Of a stretch of DNA of 26,424 bases, positions 1 to 7,205 are shown in pieces. Source of the stretch: Thermoplasmata archaeon (GTDB lineage Archaea; Thermoplasmatota; Thermoplasmata; Lutacidiplasmatales; UBA184); NCBI GenBank assembly GCA_021828085.1, contig JAKATE010000007.1, positions 1 through 26,424 of the forward strand. Reading direction: 5' to 3'. Every line of letters starts with the position of its first letter. The stretch's first letter is position 1. The position numbers were made by a program, and so were the translations under genes. The notes beneath the pieces are model-generated. The model was not told the origin of the DNA. It worked only from the letters and a program-made list of their open reading frames with translations, and did not search any database.

Positions 1-3000
1 CCGATCTCGGTGTTCGAGCTGAGGCCGTCGTAGCTGGCCGTGAGCTGGTAGACCTCCGTGAAGAGCGGTCCGTTGGTCTCCGCCGTGAACGCGTCGGCCC
101 AGAAGACGGCCTCCCCGCGGCTATCGGAGATGGTGGTGCCCATCACTGCTCCCGGGGCGTAGCTGGCGGGGGGCAGCGTGGGGTCCTCTAGGTAGTACTG
201 GCTGAAGACCGAGACCTGGGTCACCACGGCTCCCGCCACCGGCATCCCGTTGAGGTCGACCTCGGACTGCTGGAAGAGATTGTAGAAGCCCACCGTCGTC
301 GTGGTGAAGGTGGTCACCTCCGCGTTCCCCATATCGCAGTTGCCGTACGGATCGACCACGCAGAGGGTCAGGGTACCGGTGGGGGTCGGCGCCTGGACGG
401 CGTAGTCCAGGAAGCTCCACGGGGGGTTCCCCCCTCCAACTCCCGTGATCAGGAAGTACCCGTACGTCGTGGCCGCATCGCCGCCCGGCGGGGTGCCGGT
501 GCTGGGCGTGTACGTGAAGGTCCCATCGGCGGCAGTTTGCAAGGTGGTCAGGGTTCCGCCCCCGTAGGCGCCCGCGCTGGACTGCCCGGAGTACGCCTGG
601 ACGTTGAACACTCCGCCCTGTCCGTTCGAATTCAGCACCTCGAACGTGTACGTCGTGCCGGCCGTGAGGACGGGGTCTGTCAACGGTACCAGGCCGGTGC
701 CGGTCACCAGGTCGAGACTGAAGGACGGGTTGGCCAGCGAATGACCGGCGATACCGGTCTGGCCGAAGAGGTCGTTGTCCATGGCGAGCGTGCCCATGAT
801 CCCCAGCCCCTGCAGGTAGTTCCAGCCGCTTCCGGCCGGGTTGAACAGGGTCGGGAACCAGAACGGTTCGACCGGGGCGCTGGGGACCTCGATGCTGAGG
901 TTGTAGTAGTACCACGTGAACGAGTTCTGCGGGTAGGAGTCAAAGCTGTTGGAGACCGGCTGCATGGGAGTGAACGGGTTCAGCGAGACCGCGCCGGCCT
1001 CGTAGGCGTTGTGCGCCGCGTAGAGGAGCGGATTGATGTCTCCCATCTTCGGGTTACCGAAGGCGACGTTGGCCTGCTCCTCGATGAGGGCCCACTCCCC
1101 CGCTGCCGTGGGCGTGGCGAAGCTGGTCCCTCCGTAGAAGAGGTTCCAACCGCCGAAGGCGAACACGGTCATGTTGAACGCCGCGCTCCCTGAGATCACC
1201 GGGTCGATCTTGGAGCCCGTGGAGTAGGTGTCGAGGGCGTTCTGCCACCAGGGCTGGGTCTCGGCGAGGGATTGTCCGAAGCCGCCACCCACTGCGCCGA
1301 CTTCTGTTCCACCGAGCCCGAACCCGTACGCCCAGTACGCGGTCCCACCGATTCCGGAGGCATTCGCCCAATAGCCGGTACCGACGGCCCCGAAGCAGAA
1401 GTTGAAGAAGAAGAACCCGTCACAGTAGGTGAAGGAGTTGGAGGTGACCGGGAACTCGTTCCCTCCGCTCTCCGCCGTGACCTGGGCCCCTCCCACGGAA
1501 GTCGCGCCCGGGGAATCGGCCGGCATGAAGTCATTCACCGTCGCGTAGACCCCGCCGCTGTCGCCGGAGGCGAAGAAGTTCGTGACCCCCACGGCGTTCT
1601 CGAGGGCAAGCTCCTGGTCCTCCACGGTGATGTACATGGGGCTCCCGTCAAAGTAGGAGTACTCCTCCCCAGAACCGTAGCTGTTCGACGTGATGGTGAT
1701 GGAGCAAGCGCCTTGGGAGGCTGAGCCTTCGACGATGTAGATGCCCGCGCCGTTCAGGGTGGCGGTCGTGGGGCAGATCCCTCCCGTAGAGCCGAGGGAG
1801 AGGTACTGGGCCACATCCGCGTACGCCTGGTCGAAGGCGGAGAAGTAGCCCGGGTACGGGATCCCGATGACGTCGATGTGCGCCCCCGGCGCCATCGCCG
1901 CGGCGTACTCGACATCGAGCTCGGTCTCCAGGGTCCAGCCTGCGAACTCCCCGTTGAGGATGCAGTTGTTCAGGTTGGTGTTGGGGAAGAAGGCGGAGGG
2001 GGTGTTGATGGCGATCTGGGTGAGCCGGTTGAGCAGCTGGCTGGGATTCCCGAAGGTCTGCTGGGACCAGGAGGCGAAGTCGCTGGGGAGTCCACAGCCG
2101 ACCTCGATGAGGGCAATGGTGATCCCCTGGCCCTTGTCCGGCTCGGACTGGATCGTGTTCAAGCCGTTCCAGAGGTTCGTTGCTCCGGTCAGGGCATGCA
2201 TCGTCGAGGGGAAGAGGAACTGGTAGTCCCCGCAGATCCCATCGAAAGCGCACGTGAAACCGAAGGGGGAGAAGTTCGTCCACAGGAAGGACCCGTTCCG
2301 GATGGCCTGGTTCGCGTCCAGCGACTGCGGGCAGTTCCCGAAGACCCCGAACGCGCAGTTGAGATTGGAGGAGGGAACGCTCGTATTGGCGAGGCTCCCG
2401 GGAGTGGAGGGTTGGGCGGGAACATAGCTCGGGTAGAGTCCCAGGGGCATCGCCAGGTTCGGCGTCGCGGGCAGACCGTCCAGCCCCGCGATGCCGTTCA
2501 CCGCGGTGGCCAGGCTCTGGGGAAGCTCGGCCGGGGCGGTGTTGGCGTAGAAGACCGGCCCGACATTGACCGAGCCGACCGCTCCGCTGTCGTTCCCGAA
2601 GCTCGGGTTCCAGACCCCGCGGGACTGATAGGTCGCCTGGTAGGACTGGAAGTGCGTGTTGAAGGCGAGCGCGAGCTGGGAGACGGTCCCGGTGGCCGTC
2701 AGGGTGAGCTGCGTGTTACTCCCCTGCACCGATAGCCCGAAACCCTCGAGGTAATGGACCAACACCCCGTACGAACTACTCCCATAGATGGTCCCCAACT
2801 GGGAGGCCGACAGGAAGTGGCGATAGTCCGGCGAAGCGGGATTGTTGATCTCGTTGACGAGGGTCTGAAGGTTACCAGAGGGGGTCAGCGTGACCGTCAC
2901 CGTCTGAGCGGCGTTCGGGTCGTAGGACCTCGGCACCGGCACGATGGTGAGATTCCCCAAGGGGGTGGGTCCGGCCGGATTGAGGTTCGCCGAACTTCCC

Positions 3001-3179
3001 GAGACCGTTGTGAGTGGTCCGGAGACCGACGCCGCCGTAGGCGGCGCGCTCGCCGGGGCGCCGTTCGACGCCGATGCCGGGGGGAGGAGGGCCACTACGG
3101 CCCCGACTGTGCTGAGGACCATCACCACCGCGATCGTTACGGCGGCGAGGCTCCGTCGATTCCACGCGCTTTCTCTCAT
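1..3179 (-). CDS. Secreted S53 family (sedolisin/kumamolisin-like) peptidase, C-terminus beyond window
   Basis: The frame is open without a stop from the ATG at 3179 to the window edge (1059 complete codons), so the C-terminus is missing. Residues about 10-33 form a hydrophobic signal or anchor segment after a basic N-terminus. Residues about 75-230 resemble the inhibitory pro-domain (NNPASPDYRHFLSASQ). The catalytic domain is about 330-800: E418 and D422 give the Glu-x3-Asp pair (LETELD), D540 is the oxyanion Asp (FASGDSGG), and S686 is the nucleophile (GGTSFATP). Together they form the complete sedolisin site. From about residue 815 a beta-rich, Thr/Gly-rich extension follows, probably adhesive or surface-spanning. 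S53 enzymes are acid endopeptidases, so the likely role is extracellular protein breakdown. No Shine-Dalgarno is visible. In-frame ATGs at 3224 and 3227 are alternative starts, but 3179 gives the cleanest signal peptide. Confidence 0.9.
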   Translation of the reverse strand, partial: MRESAWNRRSLAAVTIAVVMVLSTVGAVVALLPPASASNGAPASAPPTAASVSGPLTTVSGSSANLNPAGPTPLGNLTIVPVPRSYDPNAAQTVTVTLTPSGNLQTLVNEINNPASPDYRHFLSASQLGTIYGSSSYGVLVHYLEGFGLSVQGSNTQLTLTATGTVSQLALAFNTHFQSYQATYQSRGVWNPSFGNDSGAVGSVNVGPVFYANTAPAELPQSLATAVNGIAGLDGLPATPNLAMPLGLYPSYVPAQPSTPGSLANTSVPSSNLNCAFGVFGNCPQSLDANQAIRNGSFLWTNFSPFGFTCAFDGICGDYQFLFPSTMHALTGATNLWNGLNTIQSEPDKGQGITIALIEVGCGLPSDFASWSQQTFGNPSQLLNRLTQIAINTPSAFFPNTNLNNCILNGEFAGWTLETELDVEYAAAMAPGAHIDVIGIPYPGYFSAFDQAYADVAQYLSLGSTGGICPTTATLNGAGIYIVEGSASQGACSITITSNSYGSGEEYSYFDGSPMYITVEDQELALENAVGVTNFFASGDSGGVYATVNDFMPADSPGATSVGGAQVTAESGGNEFPVTSNSFTYCDGFFFFNFCFGAVGTGYWANASGIGGTAYWAYGFGLGGTEVGAVGGGFGQSLAETQPWWQNALDTYSTGSKIDPVISGSAAFNMTVFAFGGWNLFYGGTSFATPTAAGEWALIEEQANVAFGNPKMGDINPLLYAAHNAYEAGAVSLNPFTPMQPVSNSFDSYPQNSFTWYYYNLSIEVPSAPVEPFWFPTLFNPAGSGWNYLQGLGIMGTLAMDNDLFGQTGIAGHSLANPSFSLDLVTGTGLVPLTDPVLTAGTTYTFEVLNSNGQGGVFNVQAYSGQSSAGAYGGGTLTTLQTAADGTFTYTPSTGTPPGGDAATTYGYFLITGVGGGNPPWSFLDYAVQAPTPTGTLTLCVVDPYGNCDMGNAEVTTFTTTTVGFYNLFQQSEVDLNGMPVAGAVVTQVSVFSQYYLEDPTLPPASYAPGAVMGTTISDSRGEAVFWADAFTAETNGPLFTEVYQLTASYDGLSSNTEI

Positions 3180-3234
3180 GCTTTCCGTCCGCCCCCTCGC
3201 AAACGGAGGTGGGCCGCGGCCCATCATCGTACAC

Positions 3235-3248
3235 CAACATAAATGTTG
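3235..3248 (-). promoter_or_regulatory. 14-bp palindrome overlapping a TATA-like box upstream of the S53 gene
   Basis: CAACATAAATGTTG is a perfect palindrome with 6-bp arms around AA. On the minus strand it contains TTTATG, a plausible TATA element about 60 nt before the chosen S53 start. A palindrome covering the TATA box could be an operator for a dimeric regulator. This is inferred from position and symmetry only. Confidence 0.4.
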
Positions 3249-3316
3249 TCATGCCGTTGTAAGGCTTCACAATACCGTTCTGATATGGGCAAATACCCCG
3301 TCGCTCAGCGGCTCGC

Positions 3317-3690
3317 AGCGGTCCCAAGGGACCCGCTCGAGGGTTGCCCCGGAGGGTTCCCCCTCCCGTCCCTCGGGGGAGACTGGAGCGGTTGCTCGAC
3401 GCGGGGCGGACTACTCCAGGGCCCCCCACTGGACGCTCTCCTGCCTTGTCCGGAACCGGAAGGAGGGGACCTCCGCTCTCCCCGTGTCCTGGCCCAGCGC
3501 GGTGAAGCGGGTCCACCGGAGGTCCCTTGGAGGCTCAGGGCCCACCGGCACCGAAAGCGCCCGGGAAGGCACGATCCCCCCCGCCCTGCCCGAAAGCGGA
3601 GGGACGCCTCGGCAGGGGCCCACGGAGCCTCCGGGTCCGGGCCCCGACCTGGTGTCAGGGGCCGGCGCCCTTCGGAGCAGGGTTTCAGGC
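3317..3690. other. Gene-free segment dense in GC-rich inverted repeats (possible structured RNA)
   Basis: No open frame here resembles a protein I recognise. The stretch holds several inverted repeats: a bulged 9-bp hairpin at 3317-3337, GAGCggttGCTC nested inside CTGGAG/CTCCAG near 3384-3420, a perfect 10-bp pair at 3466-3475 and 3517-3526, GGAGGCTC from 3529 pairing with GAGCCTCC near 3630, CCTGCC/GGCAGG nested inside that pair, and a hairpin of GGCCCCGAC with GTCAGGGGCC around 3640-3665. Such pairing is partly expected at this GC content. I searched by eye for RNase P and SRP RNA signature motifs on both strands and found none, so no RNA family is assigned. Confidence 0.3.
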
Positions 3691-3760
3691 GATGACGCGT
3701 ACCCCAAGGCGGGTACCGGGGCCTTGGATCTTGCCCCCGGCGTGCGGGGCGCCGGGACGC

Positions 3761-4500
3761 TCACCGGGTCTTTTCATACCTCTCCTCGAACTCCTGGGCC
3801 AAGCCCGGAAGGTCGAGAAGGATAGCGTGGGATCCTCGAGCCTCTTGGAGGAGCCCGGAGGTGAACCCGCTGCGGGAGATCAATGCGAACCGCACGCGCC
3901 TTCCGTGAAGCCCCTCGACCAGGGCGCGCTTGCGTCGGAGGTCCCAGAACAGCGCCCCGCCCACGGGCTCGCGGGCCTACTTCACCTCCCCGAGGATCAC
4001 TTCGTCCTTCCCTTCGGCGACCACATCGATATCGTCCCCCCGTCGGTTCCACCAGCGGCCGATCCGCTCGAAGTCGACCGGGATGCCCTGGGGAGACGAG
4101 CCGCTGAGGAGGACTAGGGCCTCCAGGGCGATCCGCTCGAACCGCACCCCGGCATGAGCACCGGGCCCCGCTTCGATCTCCCGCAGGGCCCGGTCCGAAC
4201 GCCCCAGCTCGAGCAGCGGCCGACTTCCGAACACGAAGTGGAAGTAGAAGAACGGGTCGTCGAACACGTACCTCGCCTGTCGACGTACCCCACAGACCGG
4301 GTTCTCCATCTGGAGGAGGGCGAGATCCTCCCTCAAGGTCTCCAGATAGGGGCCCAGCCCTCCCTTCCGGACCCCCACCTTGCTCTCCAGTCTGCGCAGA
4401 TCGTGCGTCCCCTGTCCGATCTCGTAAAGGATCGGGTTGTATCGGGCCGGCGACTTCAACTCCAGCCGAAGCAGGTTCTGCGGCTCCTCGACCAGGGGGG
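3761..4500 (-). pseudogene. Remnant of an archaeal ATPase/DUF234 protein (C-terminal half, internal TAG)
   Basis: The translation matches the C-terminal half of the archaeal AAA ATPase plus DUF234 family. It has a winged-helix-like part (near 4495-4300: EEPQNLLRLEL, GPYLETLREDL), the DUF234 signature (RYVFDDPFFYFHFVFG) and a PD-(D/E)xK nuclease-like motif (IDVV, then GEVK). Directly after the motif lysine the frame meets TAG at 3977-3979, yet in the same frame it continues for about 70 sensible residues (GGALFWDLRRKRALVEG) to a natural end at 3761. Family members often have Trp at this place, so TGG to TAG is the simplest change. The whole N-terminal P-loop ATPase is missing. The gene is both 5'-truncated and interrupted, so it is almost certainly non-functional. 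Confidence 0.75.
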
Positions 4501-4514
4501 GAGATGGGCTCGAG

Positions 4515-5354
4515 GAGGGCGCGCCGGAGGATCCGCGTCCAGGAAGCCGTACTCCCGCGCCAACTCCCCGACCTCGATGATGCGTCCCGTCCTGGCCAGC
4601 TTCCGGCGATCTAGCGCCAGGTTGACGATGGCCCTGCCGATGTACTCGGGGGTCTGCGTCTTCCTCTGGAGGATCTCCGGAGGGACGTCCGTCATCCGCT
4701 CGGTCCGCGTCCAACCGGGACTGACCGCGACAGCCGAGATTCCTCGGGGCTTGAGCTCGAGAGCGAGGCCATAGACCATGCGGCCGACTCCCGCCGAGGC
4801 CACGTCAAAGAAGAGGTCGCAGAGGTAGCGGTTGCGGTTCCACCAGAGCGTGTTGACGATGAGGCCGCCCTTTCGCTTCGTCATCAAGGGGATGGAATGG
4901 AACGTGGTCAACAGGGTGGAACGCAGGTACCCGGTGAAGAAGCGGTACCAGTACTCCTCGAAATCGTGCTCCCAGAACGGGAAGCCATCGTACGTTTCGA
5001 TCTTCCTGCGACCCTCTTCCCCTGCGAAGGCGTTGTTGACCAGGATGTCCCGGCGCCCGCTCCGTCTGCGGGTGGCCGACCCCAGCTTACGAACATCTCT
5101 TTCCTGGGCGTGGTCGCACCGAATCCCGATGCCTATCCCGCCTCTGGCGGTCACCTCCTCGGCCGTGTCCTCCACGGTCCCCGGAAGCCCTTGCGTCGTG
5201 CGCCTGCCTCGAACGCTTCGCCCGTGACGTAGACGGTCGCCCCCGCTTCTCCCAGGACGAGAGCGATGCCCTTCCCGACGCCCCGGGTCGAGCCCGTAAC
5301 GAGGGCGACCTTCCCTTGTAGGCCGCTGCCTCATGGGAAGGGTCCGCCAGGCAT
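4515..5354 (-). pseudogene. Broken short-chain dehydrogenase/reductase (DHRS1-like)
   Basis: A Rossmann N-terminus is readable (LQGKVALVTGSTRGVGKGIA, from 5321), with the TGxxxGxG cofactor motif. The rest reads in another frame: DILVNNAF (NNA motif) near 5035, and VAVSPGWTRTERM near 4710. Three lesions are visible: an in-frame TGA at 5331-5333 seven codons after the likely ATG at 5354, a frameshift between about 5222 and 5160, and active-site changes, since the usual YxxxK reads FDVAS (Tyr to Phe, Lys to Ser). The 3' end runs straight into the DUF234 remnant. Intact relatives are NAD(P)-dependent oxidoreductases of uncertain substrate. Confidence 0.75.
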
Positions 5355-5375
5355 GAGAACGGCATCCTGCTTGAC

Positions 5376-5383
5376 AAATTGAA
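5376..5383 (-). promoter_or_regulatory. TATA-like box of the dead SDR gene
   Basis: The minus strand reads TCAATTTG, centred about 26 nt before the ATG at 5354. That is the spacing expected of a leaderless archaeal promoter. It supports 5354 as the original start and suggests the promoter outlived the gene. Confidence 0.4.
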
Positions 5384-5433
5384 CCTACCCGCCGGCTCCT
5401 CGCCCCTGGGGAAGGGGCCGGTGCGTGCCGCGG

Positions 5434-5456
5434 GAGGGGGATGCTCCCTCCCCCTC
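5434..5456. repeat. GC-rich hairpin between tRNA-Gly and the SDR remnant
   Basis: GAGGGGG at 5434-5440 pairs with CCCCCTC at 5450-5456 around a 9-nt loop. A second hairpin (GCCCC/GGGGC) lies just to its left near 5401-5418. Neither is followed by a clear T-run on the minus strand, so a terminator role for the upstream tRNA/ACT transcript is only possible. Confidence 0.35.
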
Positions 5457-5504
5457 GTTCAGGCCCCGACCCTGGGTGGACCTTTGAATACGTATGTTTG
5501 CGCA

Positions 5505-5576
5505 TGCGGACACCGGGATTTGAACCCGGGTTGCAAGCTTGGGAAGCTTGCGTGCTAACCACTACACTATGTCCGC
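5505..5576 (-). tRNA. tRNA-Gly(CCC)
   Basis: The minus strand folds as a full cloverleaf: acceptor GCGGACA pairs with TGTCCGC (7 bp), the D-arm contains TAGTGGTTAGC, and the anticodon stem CAAGC/GCTTG encloses TTCCCAA with anticodon CCC. The T-arm is CCGGG, then TTCAAAT, then CCCGG. The discriminator base is A at 5505. There is no intron. The gene lies 64 nt downstream of the ACT-domain gene on the same strand, and a strong hairpin (5580-5602) sits immediately before its 5' end. Confidence 0.97.
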
Positions 5577-5579
5577 GCC

Positions 5580-5602
5580 GGCCCGCCCCAGAAGGGCGGG
5601 CC
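5580..5602 (-). repeat. 9-bp hairpin immediately upstream of tRNA-Gly
   Basis: GGCCCGCCC at 5580-5588 pairs perfectly with GGGCGGGCC at 5594-5602 around a 5-nt loop. On the minus strand it lies between the ACT gene stop and the tRNA start. It may end the ACT transcript, or form a 5' leader stem if the tRNA is co-transcribed with ACT. Confidence 0.4.
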
Positions 5603-5640
5603 GCTAAGAAGCTTGAGAACCCCCGGGGGACCGACGGCGT

Positions 5641-6132
5641 TCACAGGAAGAAACCGACGGATTCCGTGGAGACTCCGGTCACGGCCCCCGTGACCAGGTC
5701 CTTGTTGCTGAGGAGGCCCTCGGTCCCCCCGGAGAGGAAGCCGCTCCGGGAGAGCAGTTGACGCGCGCGGGCCGGGTTGTTCACCGCAAGGCCCACGAGG
5801 ACCTTCTGCCCCTCCCGGGTGACCAGGATCGAGGCGGAGAGGATGTTGACCCGGTGCCGGGCCAGGAGCTCGAGGACCTTCAGGAAGGAGCCGGACCGGT
5901 CCTCCACATGCACCACCACGAGATCGTAGGCGTCCACCTTGTAGCCCGCCTTGCGCAGGAGCCAGAGCGCCCGCTGGGTGTCCGCCACCACGAGCCGGAC
6001 GTAGCTCCTCTGGCCCAGGGAGGAGAGCGAGAGCGCCGCCACGTTGAACTTGCCCTCCGCCAGCACCCGGGCCACCTTCTGCAGGGAACCGGGGCGGTTC
6101 GAGACCGTCAGGGCCACCTCTTCCACCGTCAT
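5641..6132 (-). CDS. Tandem ACT-domain protein
   Basis: This 163-residue protein consists almost only of two ACT domains. The first, about residues 4-70, begins VALTVSNRPGSLQKVARVLAE. The second, about 72-137, contains VVVHVEDRSGSFLKVLELLA. Each has the DRPG/DRSG-like loop (NRPGS, DRSGS) before the first helix, which in the family helps bind an amino acid at domain interfaces. No enzyme domain is attached, so it is probably a free-standing amino-acid sensor or regulatory subunit. The ligand cannot be read from the sequence. The ATG at 6132 is chosen because a TATA-like box lies about 29 nt upstream, giving an almost leaderless transcript. The short C-terminal tail (about 138-163) is not part of the ACT fold. 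Confidence 0.88.
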   Translation of the reverse strand: MTVEEVALTVSNRPGSLQKVARVLAEGKFNVAALSLSSLGQRSYVRLVVADTQRALWLLRKAGYKVDAYDLVVVHVEDRSGSFLKVLELLARHRVNILSASILVTREGQKVLVGLAVNNPARARQLLSRSGFLSGGTEGLLSNKDLVTGAVTGVSTESVGFFL

Positions 6133-6157
6133 TGGAAAGCGCCAGCACGGAGGCGGC

Positions 6158-6165
6158 CTTTAATG
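6158..6165 (-). promoter_or_regulatory. TATA-like box of the ACT-domain gene
   Basis: The minus strand reads CATTAAAG, centred about 29 nt before the ATG at 6132. It lies back to back with TTTTAA at 6208-6213, which reads toward the pilus operon, so the two transcripts diverge from a region of about 140 nt. Confidence 0.5.
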
Positions 6166-6206
6166 ATTCCCCCCCCAGGCCTTCTCGAGGGAGCCCTGCG
6201 AGAAAG

Positions 6207-6214
6207 GTTTTAAG
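6207..6214 (+). promoter_or_regulatory. Candidate TATA box of the pilus/secretion operon
   Basis: GTTTTAAG lies about 62 nt before the pilin-like ATG at 6273, predicting a leader of roughly 36 nt. A second candidate, TTTTAC at 6231-6236, would give a leader near 14 nt. An ATG at 6220 is out of frame. I cannot decide between the boxes from sequence alone. Confidence 0.35.
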
Positions 6215-6272
6215 AGAGGATGGGCGGTTGTTTTACCTACCCGTCGGCCCCCTCACCGCCGGGAACCCCCGC

Positions 6273-7205
6273 ATGGAGAGACCCCGTCATCCCCGCCCCC
6301 GGCGCCTGGGCCGTCGTCTCCGCCAGCGCAGGGGGGTCGCCGCCGCCATCGGCACGCTCCTCGCCCTCCTGGTCTTCATGAGCCTCTTCGGGCTGTTCGT
6401 GACGCAGTTCGTCCCCCTCTGGATGATGGACAACGAGGCCAGCTTCACCTCCTCGGTCCAGGCGGAGTTCGGCTCCCTCCAGCAGAACCTCGACCTCCTC
6501 GCCCTCGACGCCGCCCCCGGCCGGAGCCTCTCCGGGGCCGTCACCATGCAGTCCGGCAACGTCCCCATCCTCGCCCAGCCCACCCAGGGCATCCTTTCCT
6601 ACACCAACGAGCCCGCCCTCTACACCAACGTCTCGTTCAACCTCACGGGCCTCGCCCCGCCGACCGGGGTGGGGGAGCATAACTTCTTCCAGAACTTCAC
6701 CAGTGGGGAGATCTCCATGCAGATCCCCAACCGCTACTACGTCCCGACCTACTTCGGACTGAGCGACGGGGCGGTGGTCGCCCAGCAGAGCTCGGGCTCG
6801 TCCACCATGCTCTTCTCCCCCGGCTTCGAGGGGACCCTGGTGGGGAGCACCACCTCCCTCTATCTGACGCTCTTCCAGGTGCTCGGGAACAACACCCAGA
6901 CCACCTCCACCGGGACCCAGCAGGTCTTCGAGACCTACCTGGCGGCCCAGAGCTACCAAGGCGCTGATACCTCCGTGGCGCTCAACTTCACCACGGCCTT
7001 CCCCTGTGCCTGGATCAACTACCTGGGCGTCGCCTTCAAGGCCTCCGGGATCACCCCCACCGTCACCTCCCCCCTCGCGGCAAGCTGCCCGGCCGTCCTC
7101 CCCATCGGGAGCCTGGCCCCGATCCAGGTGGCCTTCCCGCGGGTCGACAACCTCTCGGTGACCATCGTCTACTTCAACGTGGCCGTGGGAGGCATCCCGG
7201 CATGA
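6273..7205 (+). CDS. Pilin-like single-pass surface protein, first gene of the pilus/secretion operon
   Basis: A basic leader (Arg-rich, residues 1-20) ends RQRRG and is followed at once by the hydrophobic helix VAAAIGTLLALLVFMSLFG (about 22-45). This layout matches archaeal class III signal peptides, which are cut after the Gly by a FlaK/PibD-type prepilin peptidase and keep the helix for assembly. The other 265 residues are Ser/Thr/Asn-rich with several N-glycosylation-type sequons (NVS, NLT, NFT, NNT), as expected of an exposed domain. At 310 residues it is large for a pilin, so it could be an adhesive or tip subunit. The frame opens at 6132, but 6273 puts the signal at the N-terminus. Its stop overlaps the next start (ATGA at 7202-7205), implying translational coupling. 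Confidence 0.7.
   Translation: MERPRHPRPRRLGRRLRQRRGVAAAIGTLLALLVFMSLFGLFVTQFVPLWMMDNEASFTSSVQAEFGSLQQNLDLLALDAAPGRSLSGAVTMQSGNVPILAQPTQGILSYTNEPALYTNVSFNLTGLAPPTGVGEHNFFQNFTSGEISMQIPNRYYVPTYFGLSDGAVVAQQSSGSSTMLFSPGFEGTLVGSTTSLYLTLFQVLGNNTQTTSTGTQQVFETYLAAQSYQGADTSVALNFTTAFPCAWINYLGVAFKASGITPTVTSPLAASCPAVLPIGSLAPIQVAFPRVDNLSVTIVYFNVAVGGIPA

Noticed and set aside
3317..3690. RNase P RNA or SRP RNA
   Set aside because: The conserved GAGGAAAGTCC-like, GGTAAGAGC-like or GGAAGG...AGCAG motifs were not found in proper context on either strand.
3243..3825. Overlapping plus-strand frames and the minus frame 3411-3764 in the gap beside the S53 gene
   Set aside because: Composition is Pro/Gly/Arg-rich and motif-free, and the region is better described by its inverted repeats.
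3761..4500. A functional pyrrolysine-containing protein
   Set aside because: The N-terminal ATPase is missing and the neighbouring gene is also broken, so a nonsense mutation is more likely; retained only as a check in the findings.
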